11,226 nt of DNA from Ichthyophonus hoferi. Taxonomy: Eukaryota > Opisthokonta > Ichthyosporea > Ichthyophonida > Ichthyophonidae. This document shows positions 1 to 7,723 of the stretch, in pieces (the stretch's first letter is position 1; each line of letters begins with the position of its first letter). Position numbers and translations under genes: made by a program. The stretch is taken from positions 74,544-85,769 of the forward strand of contig NAOQ01000289.1 in assembly GCA_002751075.1 (NCBI GenBank), read 5' to 3'. Below the pieces are notes generated by a model. It worked only from the letters and a program-made list of their open reading frames with translations. It searched no databases and was not told where the DNA came from.

Positions 1-24
1 TATACTATGACACTACACCTATAC

Positions 25-550
25 CTCAATCTTCTTTAGCCCACCCAGCTCCAACTTAATCTCAATATGATCAGCACCAGCATCCAGTGAATTTCTGATC
101 CAGTTAAGGTATAATACATTACCTATATGGATATATATTTGTATATGTTGTATATATAAGTTACACGCTATTACTTTGGCTATTTATTATTATATTAATG
201 TAGATGTATATATATGTATGTGTGTGTAGAGGGCAAAGATTAAAACTTAATTCGTACACAATATTGGTCGTTATATATATGTACATATTATGTATATAAT
301 GAATATAATAATGGCGTATATGTATATATATATATTATGTATACAATGTATGTAACGATATAAGGATAGTATTCATGTGTATATATTTAGCATAAATAAC
401 TGTATACTGTCAATTTGTGATAAGCCAAAGCAAGAGCAGATGATAAACCATAATTGGATACTCCAATAATTCTTTGACAACGGCACTAACACTGGTTGCC
501 ACTTGTGTGCTTCCTAACAGCCTTACAGTAGAAGGAGGGAGTGGGTTCAT
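25..550 (-). CDS. PMS1: PMS1-type MutL homolog, N-terminal two exons (partial)
   Basis: DNA mismatch-repair protein of the MutL family; the part seen is the start of the GHKL ATPase domain. Exon 1 is 550-462 (29 codons plus 2 nt, donor GTATCC) and exon 2 is 94-25 (donor GTATAG); the first base of exon 2 completes a Glu codon. The protein begins MNPLPPSTVRLLGSTQ, very close to how I recall human PMS1 starting (LPAATVRLLSSSQ). It continues into VVKELLE-NSLDAGADHIEIKL, the ATPase motif I region. Glu27 matches the general base and Asn31 the magnesium-binding Asn of bacterial MutL. The DNG motif should follow in the next exon, beyond the left edge. An in-frame TAA lies 21 nt upstream of the ATG, which fixes the start unless there is an upstream spliced exon. 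Family membership is very secure. PMS1 rather than MLH1 or PMS2 rests on the N-terminal residues, although the GGLK stretch recalls MLH1. Confidence 0.88.
95..461 (-). other. PMS1 intron 1
   Basis: This 367-nt intron separates the two visible PMS1 exons. The donor is GTATCC at 461-456 and the acceptor is the AG at 96-95, giving a phase-2 junction. Much of it (about 125-365) is degenerate TATATG/TATATA repeat. I see no coding segment in it. Confidence 0.75.
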
Positions 551-703
551 GTTATGTGCTATGTTATGTTATGATATGATATGATATTTTATTTTTTTAT
601 GTTGTTATGTTAAATTATGTTAAATTATGCTATGTTATGTTGTGTTGTGTTGTGTCATGTTATGTTATGATATGATAGGTTACGTTATGTTATGTTATGA
701 TAA
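551..703 (+). repeat. (TTATG)n pentanucleotide tract abutting the PMS1 start
   Basis: The tract is an imperfect pentanucleotide array, mostly TTATG with GATAT, TTGTG and TTAAA variants. It begins right next to the PMS1 start codon at 550. On the PMS1 sense strand it reads (CATAA)n, so it would form the proximal promoter, the 5' UTR, or both. The interruptions suggest age or past instability. Confidence 0.85.
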
Positions 704-2506
704 GAGTAAGCAAGTGAAAGGAAATCTGTAAATCAGTTTATGAAGATGTGTATGATTGTTTATTTGTGTGTATTTAATCTTATATGTAGGTGTGTGCATT
801 GGTATGTGATATCTAGGTAAGTATGGGTATACATATGTTCATAAGTTTTTCCAGGTATGTTTGCATGTGCAAGTATCTATGTATTGTGTAAGGTATGTAT
901 GTAGTAGGTAGTATGTACGCAATTATTTGCTTGTTTGCTTATTTGTTTATTCATGTAAACAAACAAAGAAAAATATGACGAAGTAGTAGGATGTATTAAA
1001 TATAGTCTTGAACTACTACTATACAGTTAACAACCCTAGCTGACTAATAATCAGAGCATATACGATAAATATAAGATATAATAAGTTAAACATATCTATA
1101 ACATCTATTCTTTGTTACGTTTCAAAACTGTTTACTCTAGCGAGTGTAAATAAATTAAATATAACTGTAAATTATATATTACAGTAAATAAATATAATTG
1201 GTTAAGTGGGTTTAATTCTATCAATTACTATTATGAAATATCTAACTCTTTAAGATAGATGAAGACGCAAGAGCCTACACCAATAGAAAGAAACAAATAA
1301 AACTAAGGAATGTCAATAAACTTCCATTTTTGGTTGTTAATACGTGTGATCCCAAGGTTGGTTATGACGATTGGCTTGCATAACTGTTATAATACATCTA
1401 TTGGCACATATGATTACGGCTATATTCCTATTCACTTACATAAACTGTGATATATATATATATTGGCTTAGATAATTATCACTCATTGCCCGTCTACTGA
1501 CTTATATGATTTATTATGAATCGCTAGTAAATAATAAATACAAATTCCGAATGCAATTGAAATCTGGACACTGCAGATCTACCAATATACAAATATCAAT
1601 CATAGTATTACTTTGGCATTTATAATGTATAGTTATACAAATTGTTGCAATTGTACAATATAAGGTAACAGTCCCTGTATTTATCTTAAGCCATTATTCT
1701 GATAATATACATATCAAGTGACAGACTATACTGTAAACAAAACTGGAAGCCCCATCATTAACCACACCGTGGTTAATTTATGTTATTTTAAACCCATCTG
1801 ATGTAATGGGACTGAGTTTGAATTAAGTATACCTAATGTACTATGGTATATAGGAATTAATCTCAATCTAAACTATTGCCATTTCGGTTTGATAGATAAT
1901 CTGTACTGTTTGATTAATAACAGTAAATGAATAAATCGAATATATTCTATATTCTAATACAAATGCAAATTAATTGATAAATAATGAATCGTTGTAATAA
2001 TATATTGCATATATTGCATCATAATCCATGCAAAAAATAAAATTATATTCAATCAACATTGACCTAAGTAATTAGTTTCCCATGGTAGTACTTTATTAGC
2101 TAGCCAACATAAAGACCAATCACTGCATTGCTTTAAAATAACACACAAACTATAATATACTAGACATATTGTGTTCCGGATTAGCCTTCAATCATAATAC
2201 GTAAGTTATAATGGCCTTGAATTACTGAATTACAACATCGATGATATAGTAGTGTCAACGGAGCAGAGATAGCAAAAAAAAAAAAAAAATGGAGGTTAAA
2301 CTGATTGGATTCCAGGATCATATATTATCCATTGATCAAATCATATTTGATTAACTGTAATATCGACCGTGAAATTATCTCGACACTATCATCACGTTTA
2401 TATGTAGTTGGATTCATACCTAAAAACCTTATTGATCTATTATAGCATTAATTCAATAAACGTAAATCTCTGAACTGATAGTTAATTAATTAATCCCTAT
2501 CACAAG
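704..2506. other. Intergenic A+T-rich DNA, no confident gene
   Basis: About 1.8 kb between the PMS1 5' end and the GC-richer block at 2507. I see TG/TATG-rich stretches (about 760-910), scattered TA runs and a 16-nt poly(A) run at 2274-2289. Two plus-strand exon-like pieces, 1255-1356 (donor GTTGGT) and 2164-2200 (donor GTAAGT), are open and flanked by AG and GT. They are short enough to occur by chance in such DNA, so I do not call them genes. If a plus-strand gene ends at 2765, its upstream exons should lie here, divergent from PMS1. Confidence 0.6.
2274..2289 (+). repeat. Poly(A) run of 16
   Basis: An uninterrupted A16 run. It could be a mononucleotide microsatellite or the tail of an old retroposed sequence. 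I could not find flanking target-site duplications by eye, so no element is claimed. Confidence 0.9.
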
Positions 2507-2765
2507 AGCGTTGATGAAGGCCTCTCTGATCAGGCTTGTTTATAATAGTGTGTCTAATAGGAGGTATGGCATAGTGTCAGAATCCAAGGTGCTGGTAGAT
2601 TCTGCCTCACTGTTTAAATGCATTGACCGTCAGTTTTCCGCTTCGCTCGATCTGGAGTTAAGGCCCTCTAAAAGGTCTCTAGTTGTGTCCTCATCACCAC
2701 TGCTTGACGATAGGTGTACCCTAAGCGTCTTTTTTCCCACAAATCCTGACTTAGTTGCCGTGTGA
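2507..2765 (+). CDS. Candidate terminal exon, unknown protein (plus strand)
   Basis: I do not recognise this protein. A pyrimidine-containing stretch ending in AG at 2505-2506 is followed by 86 open codons ending in TGA at 2763-2765. The translation is rich in Ser, Leu, Val and Arg, with no clear domain or signal peptide. Local GC is well above the flanks, as in the recognised exons. An AATAAA lies 85 nt after the stop (2850-2855) and a T/GT-rich stretch follows it, which fits the 3' end of a gene convergent with SFT2. The same DNA is open on the other strand (2838-2630), and both frames share the same wobble position, so base composition cannot choose between them. Either strand, or neither, may be coding. 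No ATG upstream of 2514 is in frame, so this would be a last exon and not a whole gene. Confidence 0.35.
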
Positions 2766-2838
2766 ATCGCTGTCTTGCGTCTTACTCTAGTAATGGTAGG
2801 AGCTGATGCTTCTCTCCTAGTTGATACCATAACGACCA
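2630..2838 (-). CDS. Candidate exon or small ORF, unknown protein (minus strand)
   Basis: I do not recognise this protein. A strongly pyrimidine-rich stretch ending in AG at 2840-2839 would act as a splice acceptor. The reading frame from there to TGA at 2632-2630 gives a basic, Ser/Thr/Arg/Lys-rich segment (MVSTRREASAP from the ATG at 2830) followed by an acidic SSSSGDED stretch. This looks like a disordered nuclear-type protein. Most codons start with a purine, as real coding regions tend to. After the TGA the same frame stays open for 30 more codons of similar Ser/Glu/Thr character. Against it, the pyrimidine tract is also the complement of the plus-strand AATAAA region and the downstream element for the SFT2 poly(A) signal. 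It conflicts with the plus-strand candidate at 2507-2765, and only one is likely to be real. Confidence 0.3.
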
Positions 2839-2849
2839 CTTAATAATCA

Positions 2850-2855
2850 AATAAA
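2850..2855 (+). terminator. AATAAA polyadenylation signal (plus strand)
   Basis: A canonical AATAAA 85 nt after the plus-strand stop at 2765. A T-rich/GT-containing stretch (about 2865-2890) follows and could serve as the downstream element. It is functional only if the plus-strand candidate gene exists. Confidence 0.4.
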
Positions 2856-2880
2856 GAAGAAAAGTCTTTCTTTATGACTG

Positions 2881-2886
2881 TTTATT
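2881..2886 (-). terminator. AATAAA polyadenylation signal for the SFT2 gene
   Basis: On the minus strand AATAAA lies 255 nt beyond the SFT2 stop codon (3142). A strongly T-rich stretch follows, as expected for a cleavage site with its downstream element. It is the only AATAAA on that strand in the 260 nt after the stop. Predicted cleavage is about 2860-2872. Confidence 0.55.
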
Positions 2887-3141
2887 GATTGCAACACTTA
2901 TTCAAATCAAGGATCCCAAACTAAGTCTGTAGTTGCTGCTTAGGTGGTTGCTGGTTTAGGTCGATACCAGTTGACCATGGAATTAACATTAGAGATACGT
3001 ATATCCCCACTTACGTAGAGTTAAATTTCAAAACTATTCATAAATATCATCAGTTAGCTTTGTCTACAAATAAAGAATAGCCCAACGCCAAATTAAAATA
3101 TAAAAGGGTAGTAAGATTTGTTAATATTAATCTATAACAGA

Positions 3142-6100
3142 TTAGATTTCCTCATCTAGGTTCATAAAGCATTTGTTAAGAACTTTGACCACTGCCGCCC
3201 TGCAATATATAGGTAGAAATAATATATTGTATTGTATGTTATAATGCATTAAATTATATGATGTGGGGATGGGTAGAATGAAAGGGAGAATGAATTAGTA
3301 AAAACAATTGATGACACACAGGCTATTTTTAATTAGTACTAATATAGTCATGCAATATTTTTTAATTAATACCAATAGTACAAATGTATACCATACTTTG
3401 CAATACAATATATAATAAAATATAATATAAAAATAATAAAGTATAGTACAACATAACACCATGCAATACATTATAATATCATAAAATATAATACAATATT
3501 AAAATATATCAAAGTATACTTTACTAAATCCAAACCCGCTTATAAAGAAAAAACAAAGCTTGAGTAAAGTATGAATGATCAATACCATAAATAGAAAGCA
3601 AAAAAGAGATAGAAAGACAGAGAGAGGGAAGGAGAAAGAGAAGGAGGAGTGTGTAAAGCATATCAGGTCACCCACCTTCCGTATGGGATATAAGACAGAG
3701 AGTACCTAAAGGCCCAACCAAACCATTGTATTAAAATTAAGATTAAAATTAAAATCTAAACTGTAACAGACACCAATCATTAGGACTACATGATCTGCAT
3801 ATAGAAGTAATGGCATAATTAATTATCCCCTATCATATTCTTTAAAAAAACTTTTGTAATTGGAAAATTTAAATGTTAAATGAAATTAAAACATAGTTTA
3901 AAATCTCCTTTTCCTTGGCCGTGGTCACCCAATTTAGCCGTATTTGGATATTATTTCAAAATTGATGAGCTTAAATAGCCTTAAATCACAGGTCAATACT
4001 AAAGTAGATGGAAGAATAATATTGTATAGTCTGTAATACATTATATTAGAACATATTATACTATACAATACTACACCATACTATAATATATTATACTAGA
4101 TTATACTATACTTACCAGAACATTGCAGCCAACTGTACCAGTACAAAGATCAAGGCTAGGATGCCAGACCTCCACTATATGACATACAGCCAATGAGTAA
4201 CGAGTTAACATATAAGGATTTAAATAATCCTATTTATTGGTAAATTAAAATATACAAATGTGTGTTTCACATATAGTACATCTAGGTATAGATGAATAGA
4301 TAGACAAGTTGAATATATAATATAATATAACAAAATATAATATAACATAACATACAATATACAATAATACAGTACAGCACAATACAATGCACAAAATATT
4401 TATACCTCAAGTTTATTTTACCATCAGCCTCACTATCCCAATTATAATAACTATATAATTAACTATATAATAGCTATAATAACTATATAATAACTCTATT
4501 ATAACTATACAATAGCCATATAAAAACTATACAACTATATCATAACTATATAATAACTTTATAATAATTAAACAATATATAATAACTATATAATAGCTCC
4601 ATAATATTTAATTATACAATAGCTATATAATAACTATCGCAATTATACAATAACTATATAATAATTATATACTCCAATATAACAATCTTACCCATAATCC
4701 AGCCATAAGTGTTAAACCAATAGAAATGAAGACAACGGCTGATGCAACGGCACGATCTTTCACACACATAGTCTTAAGGTGTGACATAGGACCAACCAGG
4801 AAAAAGGTGCTATAGGGCATGGTAGAACAGTGAGTAGGGACGGAGAAAGGGAGAGGTAGTAAGAGTAAGAGTAAGAGTAAAAGTAAGAGTAATAGTAATA
4901 GTAAAAGTAATAGTAATAGTAATAGTAATAGTAATAGTAAAAGTAAAAGTAAAAGTAATAGTAAAAGTAATAGTAATAGTAATAGTAATAGTAATAGTAA
5001 TAGTAATAGTAATAGTAATAGTAATAGTAATAGCAATCGTAATAGCAATAATAATAGTAATAGTAATAGTAATAGTAATAGTAATAGTAATAGCAATCGT
5101 AATAGCAATAATAATAGTAATAGTAATAGTAATAGTAATAGTAATAGTAATTAGTAATAGTAATCGTAATAGAAATAGTAATAGAAATCGTAATAGTAAT
5201 AGTAATTAGCAATAGTAATAGCAATAGCAATAGTAATAGTAATAGTAATAGCAATAGTAACAGTAATAGTAATATTAATTAGTAATAGTAATAGTAATAG
5301 TAATAGTAATAGTAATAATAATCGTAATCGTAATAGTAATAGTAATAGTAATAATAACAGTAATAGGAATAGCAATAATAACAATAGTAATAGTAATAAC
5401 AATAATACAAAAAAAAACTAGTCATAGTAATAACAATAGCAACGGTAGTAATGTTAATAATAGCAATAGTATTAATCATAATAATGATAGTCATCATCAA
5501 AATAATCACAACAATAATATAAATAAGAATATGCTCAGATGGAAATATAGGAAACAATCATGGATACACATCAAAAAACATAATAAAATTACACCTAGAC
5601 ATACAGTACAATACAATATAATACCATATAATACCATAAAATATCATACAATATCATAGAAACATACTAATATACAAATATACAAAATAAGTCATAGCAA
5701 CTATGCAATGTCCTTATATGCCTAATTACATTTGCATATTAATTACTAACCTGCCAATGGAAAGTATATTTCCTAAAGAATACAGGATGGTAAATGACTT
5801 AATCTTGATCATCATTAAACTGACAATTGACTGGATAAGAGGGTGATAATTAATTAATATTTATATCAATCTATAAAATAATATAGTATAATACATTATA
5901 ACAAAACAAAACATAATATAATAAGAAAATATAGTATAGCAATAATATAATATAGGACAATACAATATAATATGATAATAAAGTATAGCATATTATGATA
6001 TAGTACAATACAATATAGTATAATATAATATAATAAAATATAGTACAATATAATATAATATAATATAATATAATATAATATAATATAATATAATATAATA

Positions 6101-7340
6101 TAATAGTATAGTATGGCATAATACAATATAGTATAATATAATACACCATAGTTATTTATAGAAAGCCAATACTTACCAACACTGAAAACAGTAAACCAAT
6201 GCCGAAGCAGATGCCAAAGCCATATAACCTTTGCATACGAGTTAAAGTTACCATTTGATCAACCTATGGAAATAAAGGGTTAAAGTATATTCCAGATAAC
6301 ACAGTTTTAATATAATTTTAATGAGAATGATCAAGTGATTTACCTTTCAGAGAAGAGGTTAAAATATAAATATACTATAAATATTAGATATCAGCATTTA
6401 TAGTGCTATTATTGGGTCTATATCAGCTAGTCATAAATAATTAGGGTGATTTTGTTTACTGGTTACTGGATAGTAGTAAATTATAATATATTCTAAATTT
6501 TAAATGGCGTTTTTATAGGTAAATTATATATATATATACGTAACAGGTGTTACAATTCTTAAAGTCTTAACAGCCTATCAGCTATAAAGAATATTCAGGT
6601 AAGGTAATTATCATAGTGAGAGGAAATGAAAGAGATGAAGTGGGTATAGGTAGGCAGGTTTGCACATAGGATAGTATTATAATGTATATGATAGTCGTAT
6701 AGTGTATAGGATAGTATTATGGAATATAGGATAGTAGTATAGTGTATAGAAGAGTAGTATAATGTATAGAATAGTACTATAATGTATAGGATAGTAGTAT
6801 GATGTACATGATCGTATGATAGTGTATAGGATAGTAGCACAGTGTATGCATGTTATAGTAATATAGTGCATCTGCGAATGAGATAGTGTGTATGTTTATC
6901 TACTATAGTGTATACTATATTGTATTGCTTTGTATTATATATACTAGACTATAATATGCTATATCATATGCTACTATATTCTACTATATTATATTAACCC
7001 ATATTGTATTATACATTATACTGTTATACAATATTGTATTATCCTATCTTACTCTATCCTACTCTATACTATACCATACCTTTGCCTATAGCATACTACA
7101 CTACACTATATTATAATCTACCCTAACCTACACTACCCTCTCCCCTTCCCTCCGCACCCTACATACATCAACACTCACCTCTTCCCTAATCCCACCCAGT
7201 AGTGTCCCACTCTCAGCTTGTTCAGGTTCCCTACTCTCTATACCTATTGCCTCCCTTACTCCCTCAGTGGCCCCACGAATACCCTCAGTGGCCTCACGAA
7301 GACCCTCTGTAACTGACTGACGGACGGAAGAAAAATCCAT
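3142..7340 (-). CDS. SFT2: SFT2-family vesicle transport protein, complete, 7 exons
   Basis: Four-span Golgi membrane protein of the SFT2/SFT2D family, linked in yeast to endosome-to-Golgi transport. Coding exons, in order: 7340-7179, 6263-6177, 5830-5751, 4809-4692, 4174-4116, 3705-3676, 3199-3142. They join in frame to 197 residues. All introns are GT-AG, and donors include GTGAGT, GTAAGT, GTTAGT and GTAAGA. Family hallmarks, in order: LTRMQRLYGFGICFGIGLL (TM1, about 69-90), FTILYSLGNILSIGSTFFLVGP (TM2, about 96-117) with HLK after it, TM3 (about 130-149) ending GLWW, and TM4 leading to the signature WYSLSYIPYGR (169-179). The tail NKCFMNLDEEI is cytosolic. The N-terminal 54 residues are soluble and carry three 7-residue repeats, which is not typical of the family. 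An in-frame TAA two codons upstream fixes the ATG, whose context is AAAACATGG. The gene is divergent from EIF4E2. Confidence 0.94.
3200..3675 (-). other. SFT2 intron 6
   Basis: A 476-nt intron. After the pyrimidine tract it is mostly degenerate ATAAT/ATACA repeat (about 3400-3500). The acceptor region ends CCTATATATTGCAG. No further coding segment is visible. Confidence 0.75.
3596..3650 (-). promoter_or_regulatory. Pyrimidine tract just after the microexon donor
   Basis: On the plus strand this is a G/A-only-type tract. On the SFT2 sense strand it reads as a C/T run of about 55 nt starting some 25 nt after the microexon donor. CU- and U-rich sequence at this position can be bound by PTB- or TIA1-type splicing factors. 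It may also just be a degenerate (GA)n repeat. Confidence 0.45.
3676..3705 (-). CDS. SFT2: SFT2 exon 6: 30-nt microexon carrying the family signature
   Basis: The acceptor is the AG at 3707-3706 after TTGGGCCTTT and the donor is GTGGGT at 3675-3670. The exon supplies the last base of Trp169, the codons YSLSYIPYG and two bases of Arg179. It is phase 2 at both ends, so skipping it keeps the frame and removes exactly ten residues. Without it the neighbouring exons lack the most conserved SFT2 motif, which is why I place it with confidence. Confidence 0.9.
4310..4400. repeat. Degenerate (TATAA/ATACA)n tract in SFT2 intron 4
   Basis: An imperfect pentanucleotide array of TATAA, CATAA and ATACA units in intron 4 (4691-4175). 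Confidence 0.75.
4440..4675. repeat. Degenerate (ATAACTAT)-type tract in SFT2 intron 4
   Basis: Repeated ATAACTATATAATA and ACAATAGCTATATAATA blocks with many substitutions fill the donor-proximal half of intron 4. This is noncoding, low-complexity DNA. Confidence 0.75.
4856..5400 (+). repeat. (AGTAAT)n hexanucleotide array in SFT2 intron 3
   Basis: A 545-bp array of AGTAAT units with AGTAAG/AGTAAA variants at its left end and GCAATC/ATAATA variants further right. It fills most of intron 3 (5750-4810) and ends about 45 nt before the exon 4 acceptor. A 60-bp block recurs at 5041 and 5101 with 50 identical bases, so blocks longer than the hexamer have been copied. On the sense strand the unit is ATTACT, so its frames read Leu-Leu, Tyr-Tyr and Ile-Thr. 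That explains the long poly-Leu and poly-Tyr ORFs here, which are not proteins. Less regular AATAAT/AACAAT repeat continues to about 5520. Confidence 0.97.
5600..5680. repeat. Degenerate (ATACA/ATACC)n tract
   Basis: A short imperfect pentanucleotide stretch of ACAAT, ATACC and ATCAT units in SFT2 intron 3, between the hexamer array and exon 3. Confidence 0.65.
5875..6148. repeat. (ATAAT)n pentanucleotide array in SFT2 intron 2
   Basis: Mostly ATAAT/ATAGT pentamers, with a nearly perfect run at about 6048-6105. It occupies most of intron 2 (6176-5831). Long Tyr/Leu/Ile-rich ORFs on the minus strand are translations of this array. Confidence 0.92.
6661..6860 (+). repeat. 20-bp minisatellite in SFT2 intron 1
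   Basis: About ten copies of a 20-bp unit, typically AGTGTATAGGATAGTAGTAT or AATGTATAGAATAGTACTAT, lie in exact 20-bp register from 6661 to 6860. Copies differ by substitutions but almost never by indels. The array is in SFT2 intron 1 (7178-6264). Confidence 0.9.
6900..7130. repeat. Degenerate TATAC/TATTG-rich tract in SFT2 intron 1
   Basis: Imperfect ACTAT, TATTG and CTATC pentamers fill the donor-proximal part of intron 1 and grade into the C-rich stretch (plus strand) at 7121-7159. No coding segment is seen. Confidence 0.7.
7136..7159 (-). promoter_or_regulatory. G-quadruplex motif close to the first SFT2 splice donor
   Basis: On the SFT2 sense strand four G runs (7159-7157, 7150-7148, 7145-7142, 7138-7136) are separated by loops of 6, 2 and 3 nt, which meets the usual G3N1-7 pattern. 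A fifth GGG lies at 7123-7121. The motif starts 19 nt after the exon 1 donor (GTGAGT, 7178-7173). G runs in this position are known to help donor recognition. Confidence 0.7.
7250..7312 (-). repeat. Three 21-bp tandem repeats inside SFT2 exon 1
   Basis: Units 7312-7292, 7291-7271 and 7270-7250 encode TEGLREA, TEGIRGA and TEGVREA (residues 11-31). Spacing is exactly 21 bp, so the frame is kept. The repeated region should be helical, with Leu/Ile/Val and Ala recurring every seven residues. Confidence 0.9.
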
Positions 7341-7537
7341 GTTTTATCTAGAAACATTGAAAGAGAAGGTAACGGTCTAAAAATAAAATAATAATATCAA
7401 GGGATAGTATGTATAGTGTGTATAGTGTATACAGTTTATATAGTTGTACTGTTATAATATATACTGCAAAGCGAGAAAGTAGGAGAGGTTGTACAAAGTA
7501 TTGGATAATATTTATTTAATATTATTTGAAACGCTGC

Positions 7538-7650
7538 TTTATTTTTATTTTATTTTTATTTTATTTTTATTTTATTTTCATTTTTAGTTATTTTTATTTT
7601 TATTAGTTAGTTATTATTATTTTAATTATTATTTTTATTTTAATTATTAA
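7538..7650 (+). repeat. T-rich (ATTTTTATTTT)n tract
   Basis: The start alternates ATTTTT and ATTTT, giving an 11-bp unit repeated about three times (7540-7582). It then decays into ATTATT/TTTTA repeats. Such dA:dT tracts often exclude nucleosomes near promoters. Confidence 0.85.
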
Positions 7651-7679
7651 AGTTTCCGTAGACATAAAATAAATTTCAT

Positions 7680-7723
7680 CCAATCACAATTCATTGGACG
7701 ATTAAAGTACTGATGCCTATTGG
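7680..7723. promoter_or_regulatory. Cluster of three CCAAT boxes
   Basis: CCAAT occurs at 7680-7684 on the plus strand and as its complement ATTGG at 7693-7697 and 7719-7723. Clustered CCAAT boxes (the NF-Y site) in both orientations are common in divergent promoters. The cluster sits 340-383 bp upstream of the SFT2 ATG. Confidence 0.4.

Noticed and set aside
2274-2289. Poly(A) run as the tail of a retroposed element
   Set aside because: I found no upstream element body and no target-site duplication by eye, so a simple mononucleotide repeat is the safer call.
4665-5557. Long minus-strand ORFs rich in Leu, Tyr and Ile-Thr
   Set aside because: They translate the ATTACT hexamer array, which has no stop codon in any sense frame. 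Only the end of one (4809-4692) is a real exon, of SFT2.
5871-6149. Tyr/Ile/Leu-rich minus-strand ORFs
   Set aside because: These are frames of the ATAAT pentamer array inside SFT2 intron 2.
6595-6871. Tyr/Ser/His-rich minus-strand ORFs
   Set aside because: They follow the 20-bp minisatellite period in SFT2 intron 1 and show no conserved protein pattern.
7128-7178. Continuation of SFT2 exon 1 past the donor at 7178
   Set aside because: The frame continues into the G-rich intron start, but a consensus GTGAGT donor and the in-frame join to exon 2 show that the exon ends at 7179.
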